From: Pseudomonadota bacterium
GTDB taxonomy: Bacteria; Myxococcota_A; Polyangia; Polyangiales; Polyangiaceae
Assembly: GCA_023423895.1 (NCBI GenBank)
Contig: JAFAER010000191.1
Location: 6,572 to 70,571, forward strand
DNA: 64,000 nt
Direction of reading: 5' to 3'
This document shows, one piece after another, positions 24,712 to 32,524 of this stretch. The first letter of the stretch is position 1; each line of letters begins with the position of its first letter. A program made the translations under genes and the position numbers. The notes under the pieces are model-generated. The model saw only the letters and a list, made by a program, of their open reading frames with translations, searched no databases and had not been told where the DNA came from.

Positions 24712-26921
24712 CCCGGCTCGAGCTCTGGGCGGGCGTCGAGCCGAGCTGCGTGCGCGTTCGCGACACGTATGTCGACCAGCTCGCCTCGACGGGGCACATG
24801 ACGCGTGCGGACGACGTCGATCGGATCGCGGCCCTCGGAGCAACGAGCGTCCGCTTCCCCGTGCTTTGGGAGCGCACGGCGCCCGACGACGCCTCGCCAC
24901 CGGACTGGAGCTTCGCCGACGCAGGGCTCGCAGCGCTTCGTGCGCGGGGGCTTCGTCCGGTCATCGGCCTCGTGCATCACGGCAGCGGACCGCGACACAC
25001 GAACCTGCTCCAGGACTCGTTCGTGAGCGGGCTCGCGACGTTCGCTCGAAGAGTCGCCGAGCGCTACCCCTGGGTCGATCACTACACGCCAGTCAACGAG
25101 CCGCTGACGACCGCACGCTTCAGCGCGCTGTACGGACACTGGTACCCGCACGCATCCGACGCTCGGTCGTTCCTGCGCGCGCTCCTCGTCGAGGGCCGTG
25201 CGATCCGCGCCGCCATGCGTGCCATCCGTGAGGTCGTGCCGAGAGCGCGGCTGGTCCAGACCGAGGACCTCTGCACGGTGTACTCGACGCGGCAGCTCGA
25301 GTACCAGGCCGACTTCGAGAACGAACGCCGGTTCCTGAGCCTGGACCTACTCTGCGGGCGGCTCGGACCCGAGCACCGACTTCGGGCCTGGGTGACCGAC
25401 CACGGTGTCGGTCCGCGTGACCTCGACGACTTCACGGACGATCCGTGTGCACCCGACGTCATCGGTCTGAACTACTACGTCACGAGCGATCGCTTCCTCG
25501 ATCATCGCATCACGAAGTATCCGGCTCACGCCCACGGTGGGAACTCCATCGAGCCGTACGCCGACGTGGAGGCGGTCCGCGTACGAGACGTGAACATCAC
25601 GGGTCACCGGGCGCTGCTCGATCTGCTCTGGGCGCGCTACCGAACGCCGCTCGCGATCACGGAGGCGCATCTCGGCTGCGCGCCGGAGGAGCAGATCCGA
25701 TGGCTCTGCGAGGCGTGGATCGCGGCCGAACGCGCACGGAAAGCTGGCGCCGACGTCCGCGCGGTCACGGTGTGGTCGGTCTTCGGCGCATGCGACTGGG
25801 ACTCACTCCTCACGAAGGCACGGGGACACTACGAATCCGGCGCCTACGACGTTCGCGGAGGCGCGGTGCGCGCGACTGCGGTCGCCCGCGTGGCGCACGA
25901 CCTCGCGACGAAGGGAACGACCGATCACCCACTCGCTGCGACGCCGGGATGGTGGCGGCGTCCGGAGCGGCTCCTCTACGGCTCGGCTGAGCCGACGTCC
26001 ACTCGCCCAGGATCGAGACCGAGCTCTCCGCCGCCGGTGCTCGTCATGGGGGCGGCAGGCACGCTCGGGCGTGCGGTCGCCAGGCTATGTGAGCAGCGGA
26101 ACCTCCCGTTCGTCGCCCTCTCGCGCCACGACGTCGACGTCCGCGACGCGAGCGCCGTCGTGGCGGCGCTCGAACGCCATCGTCCGTGGGCTGTCGTCAA
26201 CGCGTCCGGCTACGTCCGCGTGGACGCCGCCGAGGGCGCTCGATCGACTTGCTTCGACGCGAACGTCAACGGCGCCGTCGTCGTGGCCGAGGCCTGCGCG
26301 GCACGAGGCATCCGTCATGCGATGTTCTCCTCGGACCTCGTCTTCGACGGCGCCCAAAAGCGCCCCTACGTCGAGACCGACGCGCCGGCTCCGCTCAACA
26401 CGTACGGCGCCTCGAAGGCCGCAGCGGAACGTGCCGTACACGAGGTGCACCCGGACGCGATCATCGTCCGGACCAGCGCCTTCTTCGGTCCATGGGACGA
26501 GGCGAACTTCGTCCATTGCGCGCTGACGACGCTGCGCGCCGGGCGGCAGTTCGTCGCCGCGGCCGACCAAGTCGTCTCGCCGACGTACGTCCCCGATCTC
26601 GCGGATGCAGTGGTCACGCTCCTCGTCGACGGCGCGTCGGGCATCTGGCATCTCGCATCGCGTGGCGCGATCACGTGGGCCGACCTTGCCCGAACGGCGG
26701 CGACGAGGGCGGCCGTTCCGACGGACCGGCTCGTCGCGTGTCCTGCTCACGAGCTGGGGCTGCCTGCTCGCCGCCCGGTCTACAGCGCCCTCGAGAGCAA
26801 ACGCGGATCGCTGCTCCGCCCGCTCGACGAGGTGCTCGCGATGTTCGTCGCCGAGTGGACGGCACGGCACGCTCAGCCAGCGCCGACACCGGACGAGCTC
26901 GAGCGCGCCGCGAAGCGCTGA
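24708..26921 (+). CDS. GH1-like hydrolase fused to an RmlD-type NAD(P)-dependent reductase
   Basis: 737 residues. Residues 1 to about 405 form a clan GH-A barrel with YTPVNEPLTTARF (acid/base Glu) and AITEAHLGC (candidate nucleophile Glu). After a Pro/Ser linker, residues about 444-720 form an SDR of the dTDP-4-dehydrorhamnose reductase type: VMGAAGTLGRAVARL, MFSSDLVFDG and TYGASKAAAE with Tyr and Lys. The TTG start overlaps the galK stop (TTGA) and has a strong GAGGAGG 5 bases upstream. Its two activities would act on a sugar and a nucleotide-sugar. The substrates are not known. It is the last gene of the galactose operon. Confidence 0.87.
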   Translation: MTRLELWAGVEPSCVRVRDTYVDQLASTGHMTRADDVDRIAALGATSVRFPVLWERTAPDDASPPDWSFADAGLAALRARGLRPVIGLVHHGSGPRHTNLLQDSFVSGLATFARRVAERYPWVDHYTPVNEPLTTARFSALYGHWYPHASDARSFLRALLVEGRAIRAAMRAIREVVPRARLVQTEDLCTVYSTRQLEYQADFENERRFLSLDLLCGRLGPEHRLRAWVTDHGVGPRDLDDFTDDPCAPDVIGLNYYVTSDRFLDHRITKYPAHAHGGNSIEPYADVEAVRVRDVNITGHRALLDLLWARYRTPLAITEAHLGCAPEEQIRWLCEAWIAAERARKAGADVRAVTVWSVFGACDWDSLLTKARGHYESGAYDVRGGAVRATAVARVAHDLATKGTTDHPLAATPGWWRRPERLLYGSAEPTSTRPGSRPSSPPPVLVMGAAGTLGRAVARLCEQRNLPFVALSRHDVDVRDASAVVAALERHRPWAVVNASGYVRVDAAEGARSTCFDANVNGAVVVAEACAARGIRHAMFSSDLVFDGAQKRPYVETDAPAPLNTYGASKAAAERAVHEVHPDAIIVRTSAFFGPWDEANFVHCALTTLRAGRQFVAAADQVVSPTYVPDLADAVVTLLVDGASGIWHLASRGAITWADLARTAATRAAVPTDRLVACPAHELGLPARRPVYSALESKRGSLLRPLDEVLAMFVAEWTARHAQPAPTPDELERAAKR

Positions 26922-26955
26922 AGGCGTACGCCGAGCGCGCGACACCTGGGATCGA

Positions 26956-27004
26956 GGCGCGTCAGCGGTGGACCGCGGCGCGTCAGCGGTGGACCGCGGC
27001 GCGT
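26956..27004 (+). repeat. 21-base direct repeat, 2.3 copies
   Basis: Two exact 21-base units (26956-26976 and 26977-26997) and 7 bases of a third. Each unit contains the small palindrome GCGGTGGACCGC, so the array can form paired hairpins just after the galactose operon. It lacks spacers, so it is not a CRISPR. Confidence 0.8.
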
Positions 27005-27086
27005 TCCGTCACACGACCGTGATGGACCAACGCGCGAAGACGCGTGCTTTGCGCGGGCACGACGTGTGCTGGAGCCGAGCGACATC

Positions 27087-27224
27087 ATGCACGGAACGCA
27101 CGCCATCGCCTTCGGTCCCGATGACGAAGTGGTCACGCTCGACGACGAGGACATCCTCGACGACGACGACGATTGCCCGGTCAGCATCCTCGATCCCGAG
27201 AAGGCCCACGACGACGCCTGCTGA
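27087..27224 (+). CDS. Small acidic hypothetical protein
   Basis: 45 residues, too short for usual gene calling. Composition is very acidic (a TLDDEDILDDDDDC core) with two Cys. Codons are GC3-rich like real genes here. The ATG has GGAG about 12 bases upstream; a GTG seven codons earlier is an alternative. It ends 8 bases before the convergent SUMF1 gene. No family is recognised. It could be a small regulatory or metal-binding peptide, but this is only composition. Confidence 0.45.
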   Translation: MHGTHAIAFGPDDEVVTLDDEDILDDDDDCPVSILDPEKAHDDAC

Positions 27225-27232
27225 TCGCAGTG

Positions 27233-28522
27233 TCAGCCGCGTCGACGACGTCGGACGGCGACGAGCGTAGCGAGCGCGACCGCGGCCGATACGGAGGCCG
27301 CGTCTGCGTCCCTCCTCGCACCAGGTGACGCCGAGCAGATCGCCAGCCGGCGCGCGCGCGTGATGGCGACGATCTCGTCATCGTCGCCCTCGTGGCCCGT
27401 CCACTCGATCTCGTCGAGGTCCGCCGTCGGACGGGGCGGTCCCGCATCCGCGGCGAGCAGGGTCGCGATCGGCGGCCCCGCGTCCGTGAGCACCGCGACG
27501 GGCGGCACGGCCGAAGGCGCGGGCACCGCTTCATTCGACTCCGCACAGCAGCGGAAGCTCTGCTGGTACGCGACGAAGTCCTCGTTGTGGGCGCGCGTCG
27601 CGGGACGGCAGCGTGCTCGAACGGGACCCCAGTAGCCGCCCTTGAGGATCGACCGGTACCCGGTGGGGTTCACGCTCCGCGTCCATTCGTCGACGTTCCC
27701 CGTCATGTCGTAGACGCCGAAGGGACTCTTGCAGCCGCCACGCGAGCCCGAGGGCTCGCCCTGCCAGAGACGGTCGAGCTCCTCGCGCGCCTTGTTGCCG
27801 TCGCGCGGAGAGAGCGCGCCTTCCGCGAACGCACGCCACGGGCGATCGATCACGCAGGCGGTCGTGTCACGCGTCCAGCCGTACGGATAAGGCCGGACCT
27901 CTTCGCCCTCGCAGGCGAACGTCCACTCGTTCTCCGTGCAGAGGCGCTTCGACTCCTTCTTGCACGTGGCCTCGGCCTCGCGGAACGTCGCCACGATCAT
28001 CGGGTTCTGACCGAAGACGTTCGGGTATTCGAACCGATCGATGCAGAAGTCCATCGGCCGCGTCGACAGCTTCGACGACGCGACCTGAGTCGCGATCTTC
28101 TCGCGATCGAACGTGCGACAGCGTGCCGGGAACTCGCGACTGATCCAGTCGGTGCACGCCGAGTCCTGTAGCCGCTCCACTTCGCCGGTCGCCGTTCCGT
28201 TGAGCTCCCGGAGGAACGCGCCCTTCACGCGCACCATCCCCGTGGGGCAGCCGGCGCTCGTCCCCTCGCGCGCGTCCGTCACCTCGGGCGGCTCGCCTTC
28301 CGTCCCAGACGCCGCCTGCCAGTGCTTCCGCTCGATCGACGTCCAGTCGTACCGCGGCGTGTCGCCCTGCCGGAGCTCGGTCGCGAGGTCGCCGACCGTC
28401 AACCCCTGCGCACGCAGCCATTGCCCCATCCCGAGCATGCCCCCGAACAGCACGACACCCACACCAGCTTTCGCCAGCAAGAGCGTCCGAAGGCGTCGAT
28501 GCGAAGGTGACCGGCTGCTCAA
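27233..28522 (-). CDS. SUMF1-domain membrane protein with MYXO-CTERM-like tail
   Basis: 429 residues. There is an N-terminal membrane anchor (about 12-36), then a SUMF1/FGE-like domain (FCIDRFEYPN, RLCTENEWTFACEG, YDMTGNVDEWT, ILKGGYWG, SFRCC). The catalytic Cys pair of formylglycine-generating enzyme is not present at the expected GGS-x-x-C positions, so sulfatase activation is unlikely. The C-terminus has Cys, then a hydrophobic run (AASVSAAVALATLVAV) and RRRRRG, resembling a MYXO-CTERM sorting signal. The TTG start is supported by GAGGAG 5 bases upstream. Function unknown; probably a periplasmic enzyme-like or structural domain. Confidence 0.8.
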   Translation of the reverse strand: MSSRSPSHRRLRTLLLAKAGVGVVLFGGMLGMGQWLRAQGLTVGDLATELRQGDTPRYDWTSIERKHWQAASGTEGEPPEVTDAREGTSAGCPTGMVRVKGAFLRELNGTATGEVERLQDSACTDWISREFPARCRTFDREKIATQVASSKLSTRPMDFCIDRFEYPNVFGQNPMIVATFREAEATCKKESKRLCTENEWTFACEGEEVRPYPYGWTRDTTACVIDRPWRAFAEGALSPRDGNKAREELDRLWQGEPSGSRGGCKSPFGVYDMTGNVDEWTRSVNPTGYRSILKGGYWGPVRARCRPATRAHNEDFVAYQQSFRCCAESNEAVPAPSAVPPVAVLTDAGPPIATLLAADAGPPRPTADLDEIEWTGHEGDDDEIVAITRARRLAICSASPGARRDADAASVSAAVALATLVAVRRRRRG

Positions 28523-28624
28523 AACGACTCCTCAGGGCGCGACGTGATGGACGTCCGCCACCGCAGCCCCATTCAACCCCAAGTCGATCTCGCAGCGTCT
28601 CGTCTCACTCTCTCGCTCTCCCCA

Positions 28625-28669
28625 TTCCCTGTTCCCTGTTCCCTGTTCCCTGTTCCCTGTTCCCTGTTC
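28625..28669. repeat. Heptamer tandem repeat, TTCCCTG x6
   Basis: Six perfect TTCCCTG units (28625-28666) plus TTC, in the spacer between the SUMF1 gene and the methyltransferase gene. It lies only about 10 bases from the methyltransferase stop, at the gene end as with other short arrays in this window. It is likely prone to slippage. Confidence 0.9.
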
Positions 28670-28678
28670 TCCCGCCCC

Positions 28679-29410
28679 TCACCGCTTCCCGCGCACGACA
28701 TACTGATACAGAAGCCCCGCCCCGCTGACGACCTCGCTCGAAAGCCCAGCCGCGGTCAGGTCGGCCGCCACCGCTTCGGGCGCAATCCGCGCACTTTTCG
28801 GCGGCCCGTGTGGCGCATCCATCGTGAAATCCACCACGAGCACCGCGCCGCCCGGCTTCAAGGCCGCCGCGAGCTTCTTCGCGAACGCAGGCCGGTCCTC
28901 GACGTGGTGCCACGTGTCGACCACGACGATCCGATCGACGCTCCCGGCCGGTAGCCGAGGGTCGTCGTTGGCGCCGAGGATCGCCTCGACGTTTCCGAGG
29001 CTCTCACGCTTCGCGCGTTCGCCGATCCACTTCACCATGTCGGGCTCGACGTCCTCCGCGATGACCTTCCCGCTCGGGCCCACCGCGCGCGAAAGGTGCG
29101 GGGCGAAATAGCCCGTGCCGGCGCCGACGTCGGCGACGGTCATCCCGGGCGCGAGCTCCATCACCTCGACGACGCGCGCCGGCTTCTGCCACTCGTCGCG
29201 TGCGGGATCGTCGAAGACCTTCGACCAGCCAGCTGCGTCGTCGAACCGATGTTGATGATGGCGATGATGCTTGTGACCGGCTTCTGGCCCGTCGTGCGCT
29301 CGCGCTTCGGCGCTTACCGAACTGGATGACGAAGAAGGAGCAGTGTTGGCTCCACCGCACGCGAGGAGAAGTGCACAGAGGACCGCGGTCCTCGCTCGCC
29401 GGATGCTCAT
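28679..29410 (-). CDS. SAM-dependent methyltransferase with lipoprotein signal
   Basis: 243 residues. The N-terminus is a lipoprotein signal ending LLACGG, then a Ser-rich and His-rich linker (GHKHHRHHQHRF), then a class I methyltransferase (VADVGAGTGYFAPHLS motif I, VIAEDVEPDM, IVVVDTWHHV, GGAVLVVDF). The ATG at 29410 is chosen because AAGGA lies 8 bases upstream; a second ATG 8 codons earlier is possible. If exported, the enzyme would be outside the compartment where SAM is made. The His-rich linker may bind metal. Substrate unknown. It is divergent from a small lipoprotein gene. Confidence 0.85.
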   Translation of the reverse strand: MSIRRARTAVLCALLLACGGANTAPSSSSSSVSAEARAHDGPEAGHKHHRHHQHRFDDAAGWSKVFDDPARDEWQKPARVVEVMELAPGMTVADVGAGTGYFAPHLSRAVGPSGKVIAEDVEPDMVKWIGERAKRESLGNVEAILGANDDPRLPAGSVDRIVVVDTWHHVEDRPAFAKKLAAALKPGGAVLVVDFTMDAPHGPPKSARIAPEAVAADLTAAGLSSEVVSGAGLLYQYVVRGKR

Positions 29411-29571
29411 CGTGAAATCCTTCTCTTTTTCCATCGTACTGGCCTGCCGAGACTAACATGCGTCACCTCGCAAGGATTGCTCGGTCCGTGGCGAGGCCAT
29501 CCCAACCTGCCGCTTTTCCTTGACGGCAACCCTCGAGACGACGGAAAACAGCGGGCCTGGAGGCAATAACT

Positions 29572-29784
29572 ATGAAGAAGCTCCTCGTTCTTTCCGCCAT
29601 TGCGGTCCTCGCGGCCTGCGGCGGCAGCGACAACAAGCCGGCGGGCGACCCGTCGACCACCAACAACACCAGCTCGACCCCCGCGGAGGCCACGACGGCC
29701 GCTCCGGCGACGACGGACACGTCGGCCGCTCCGGGCACGACGAGCACGGCTGCTCCGGCAACGACCGAGGCTCCGAAGAAGTGA
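29572..29784 (+). CDS. Small Thr/Ala/Pro-rich lipoprotein
   Basis: 70 residues. A lipobox (VLAACGG) is followed by a low-complexity tail of Thr, Ala, Ser and Pro with few charges and a final KK. GGAGG lies about 9 bases before the ATG. A strong intrinsic terminator follows at 29823, so it is probably a monocistronic, well expressed gene. It has no enzymatic domain and is likely a structural or surface lipoprotein. Confidence 0.85.
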   Translation: MKKLLVLSAIAVLAACGGSDNKPAGDPSTTNNTSSTPAEATTAAPATTDTSAAPGTTSTAAPATTEAPKK

Positions 29785-29822
29785 GCTCGCTGCGCGTTTC
29801 GACGCGCAATGAGTAGAGAGGA

Positions 29823-29846
29823 GCCCGCCCCTACCGGCGGGCTTTT
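29823..29846 (+). terminator. Intrinsic terminator after the small lipoprotein gene
   Basis: A 7-bp perfect stem GCCCGCC (29823-29829) / GGCGGGC (29836-29842), 6-base loop CCTACC, followed by TTTTCTCATTTT. It is the clearest rho-independent terminator in the window. Confidence 0.9.
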
Positions 29847-29926
29847 CTCATTTTGTCGCGCTTCATGCCGGCCGGTCGCCCCGCATGGGCGGTGAAGCAG
29901 CCCCGGCATTGTCGTAAGCTGCCGGC

Positions 29927-30268
29927 ATGGGCTGCCTGTTCTGCAACGTCCTCGAGAAGAAGGTCCCCGCCACCGTCGTGTACGAGGACGAGCACGCGCT
30001 CGCGTTCCGGGACATCCGCCCGATGGCGCCGACGCACGTCCTCGTCATCCCGAAGAAGCACATCGCGGCGATCCACGACCTCGAGCCCGCGGACGCGCAG
30101 ACGGTCGGACAGGTCCTGGTGGCGGCACGGCGCGTCGCCGACCAGGAAGGGCTCACGAAGGACGGCTACCGGCTCGTCATCAACGACGGTGACGCTGCGG
30201 GCCAGACGGTGCACCACATCCACGTGCACGTACTCGGCGGGCGCAGCCTCTCCTGGCCCCCCGGCTGA
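29927..30268 (+). CDS. HIT-family nucleotide hydrolase (HINT type)
   Basis: 113 residues. It has the CLFC zinc-type Cys pair near the start, IPKKHIAAIHDL, and the histidine triad HHIHVHVLGGR at the C-terminus. HINT enzymes hydrolyse nucleoside phosphoramidates such as aminoacyl-AMP in the cytoplasm. It stands alone between the small lipoprotein and the convergent DUF3556 gene. Confidence 0.95.
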   Translation: MGCLFCNVLEKKVPATVVYEDEHALAFRDIRPMAPTHVLVIPKKHIAAIHDLEPADAQTVGQVLVAARRVADQEGLTKDGYRLVINDGDAAGQTVHHIHVHVLGGRSLSWPPG

Positions 30269-30283
30269 GGCCCTGAAGCGGTC

Positions 30284-31924
30284 TCATTGCGGCAGCCCCC
30301 ACGGTTGGCGTGCGCGCAGCTCGCGGACGTCGGCGTGGCCCTGTTCGAGGAGCCCGGTCTTCGCGTCGACGATCCGGTAGTGGAGCGTGCGTTGGCCGAG
30401 CGGCTGGGACTCGACCATGATGCAGCGGAGCTCTCCCGCGTCGAACGCGCATTGCCGCTGGACGGCACGGAGGAGCTCCTCACGATGCAGGTGCCCGTCG
30501 CCGAAGTTCCAGCCGAGCACCATGCCGGCGACGATCTCGCCGTCGACCCATTCGTACTCGTCGAAGCGGTCGATGGCCTTCGGCACGAGCTCCGAGAGCA
30601 CGCGGCCGTGAAGGTGCATCAGGCGGAATGCGAGGACCTTACCGATGACCGCCGTGCACGTGGAGTGATCGTAGAGGCGCCCGAGCTGGTCGTAGATCCA
30701 CTCCGATGTCTTCGTCAGGCGTTCGAGCTTCTCGTGGCTCGTCCCCTTGAAGAACCAGACGCTGAACGCCCAGTTGCCGGCGTAGTAGCGCATCGCGAGC
30801 AGGAACGGGATCTTCGACGGGAAGAGATTGCCGAGCAGCGGCACGACCACGCCCATCGCGAGCACCAGCACGGCGACCGGGAGGGTCATTGCGCCGACCC
30901 CCACGCCGGCATGCTTCCAGAAGAGGAAGAACCCGCCGTAGACCATCATGACGTTCCACTCGAGGGGCACGCCCATCGGCACGTTGCTCGTGATGAAGCC
31001 GTGGAGCAGCAGCATCAGCGCGAGGCCAACCAGCGTGAGCGTTCCGCCGTCGCCTGCGAGCAGCACGAGCGGGACCCCGAGCTCGAGCGCGGTCCCCGCG
31101 TGCCCGGCGAACACCGCGATGCGTGAGGGCGAGAGGTCCTCTGGATACCGCCGGTACATCGCGCGCCGAACGACCTCGAAGCGCATGAACGGGCTGTTGC
31201 TCGTCATCACGCCGACGACCGACGGAAAGTGGTGATTGAGCTTCGAGATGCCCGCCCAGAACCAGAGGGCGGCGTGGATCGCCTTCGCCCCCGGCACGAA
31301 GTCCGACGCGAGGACGAACACCATGATGGTCGTCCAGTAGTGCTCGCCGCGTGCGGCCAGGAAGAGCGTCTTGTCGAGCACACCGAGCACGACGAGCAGC
31401 CCGGCAATCGCAACGAGCGCCTCCCGTGGCGGCTGCGGCGACGTGAGCGCGAAGAGCGTCACCCCGACGTTCGCGGCGTAGAAGAGAACGTCGAGCCACG
31501 TCCGCCGGGATCCTCCGACGAACGGCAGCCCTTCGAGCAGAGGCAGCTTCGTCGTCCCCGGACGGAGGAAGTAGAGCGCACCGCCCACGGGAGGAACGTA
31601 GCGCCCGGTCAGCGGACCGCTCCCGCAGCCGAGCCCGAGGATCTCGAAGAGCATGCTCCAGAGAATCGCCTTCTGGAACGCCTCCGGACGCAGCCACCAG
31701 GACGCGACGTCGTCCAGCCCGCCCATGCCCGGCGTGAACCGGCAGAAGAACGCCCAGCCCACGACGTAAAGGGCGATCTTGAGGACGTAGACGAGATAGA
31801 CACCGAGCGGCGTGCCGTACCCCTGCATCGCCCACGAGGAGCAGACCATGCGGCACTTCTCGGGAAAGGGCTTCTTCGCCCATTCCAGCGGGTCGTACGG
31901 CGGCAGGATCGGCCTCCAGAACAC
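30284..31924 (-). CDS. DUF3556-family polytopic membrane protein
   Basis: 546 residues from a GTG start chosen for GGAAGGA 7 bases upstream; a TTG nine codons earlier is less likely. About eight or more hydrophobic segments are spread over residues 45-400. The sequence matches the DUF3556 pattern I know from actinobacteria (YGTPLGVYLVYVLKIALY, MLFEILGLGCGSGPL, RPGTTKLP) and has a soluble C-terminal domain of about 150 residues. No function is established for the family. It is convergent with the HIT gene and not clearly in an operon. Confidence 0.82.
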   Translation of the reverse strand: MFWRPILPPYDPLEWAKKPFPEKCRMVCSSWAMQGYGTPLGVYLVYVLKIALYVVGWAFFCRFTPGMGGLDDVASWWLRPEAFQKAILWSMLFEILGLGCGSGPLTGRYVPPVGGALYFLRPGTTKLPLLEGLPFVGGSRRTWLDVLFYAANVGVTLFALTSPQPPREALVAIAGLLVVLGVLDKTLFLAARGEHYWTTIMVFVLASDFVPGAKAIHAALWFWAGISKLNHHFPSVVGVMTSNSPFMRFEVVRRAMYRRYPEDLSPSRIAVFAGHAGTALELGVPLVLLAGDGGTLTLVGLALMLLLHGFITSNVPMGVPLEWNVMMVYGGFFLFWKHAGVGVGAMTLPVAVLVLAMGVVVPLLGNLFPSKIPFLLAMRYYAGNWAFSVWFFKGTSHEKLERLTKTSEWIYDQLGRLYDHSTCTAVIGKVLAFRLMHLHGRVLSELVPKAIDRFDEYEWVDGEIVAGMVLGWNFGDGHLHREELLRAVQRQCAFDAGELRCIMVESQPLGQRTLHYRIVDAKTGLLEQGHADVRELRARQPWGLPQ

Positions 31925-32017
31925 GCGCGCTTCCTTCCCCTGAGCGATCAAGTCGTAGCAGGCTTTGCCGCGTCGGCGGAGAGGCGCGGAGAGGCCTCCC
32001 GCGCTACACGCGCCCTG

Positions 32018-32524
32018 TCACTCGCCCGGCGGCGCAGCGATGTCGCGTGCGAGACGCGAGACGTCGAACGACACGTCACCGTCCATCAGCCGTGAGAGCG
32101 CCTTCGCAACGACGTCTTTGTCCCCCTGCCCCGCCGGCAGGCACCGAACGTTCGCGCGCTCGGCCACGAGCCGCAGCGCCGCGAGCTCCGTCGCCGACAG
32201 CTCGACCACACGCGTGAGCCGAACGGCCGGGATCACGTACCGAAGCACGAACATCGTCTCGCCGCCTCGCGGCTCGCCCGACACCGTGACGGCGGTGGCC
32301 CGCCCGAGCTGGGGGACGATGCCACGGAGTACGCCCGCACGCGTGCGCGCACGCCGCGCGCCCGCACACGTGAAGAGGTCGAACATGCGGTTCCGCACGT
32401 AGACGCCCGGCGCGACGACCATCGCGACCGTGAGAGCCTCGACCTGCTTCTCGCCGAGATCGCGCGGCGGTCTCCTCGCAGGAGCCGCGCCTCGCGGCGG
32501 CGGGAACGAGGAGCGATGGTTCAC
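32018..32524 (-). CDS. Hypothetical protein coupled to prfA
   Basis: 168 residues with no recognised domain. It is basic, has a Pro/Arg-rich N-terminus, no membrane segment or signal peptide, and a patterned core (VAMVVAPGVYVRNRMFDLF; GETMFVLRYVIPAVRLTRVV). The GTG start overlaps the prfA stop (GTGA), so it is translated with release factor 1. Good codon bias supports a real gene. No function is assigned. Confidence 0.7.
   Translation of the reverse strand: MNHRSSFPPPRGAAPARRPPRDLGEKQVEALTVAMVVAPGVYVRNRMFDLFTCAGARRARTRAGVLRGIVPQLGRATAVTVSGEPRGGETMFVLRYVIPAVRLTRVVELSATELAALRLVAERANVRCLPAGQGDKDVVAKALSRLMDGDVSFDVSRLARDIAAPPGE

Noticed and set aside
26956..27004. Possible CRISPR array
   Set aside because: Direct repeats are adjacent with no spacers; no cas gene is near.
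27233..28522. Active sulfatase-activating enzyme (FGE)
   Set aside because: The SUMF1 fold is present but the Cys pair needed for formylglycine generation is not at the expected positions.
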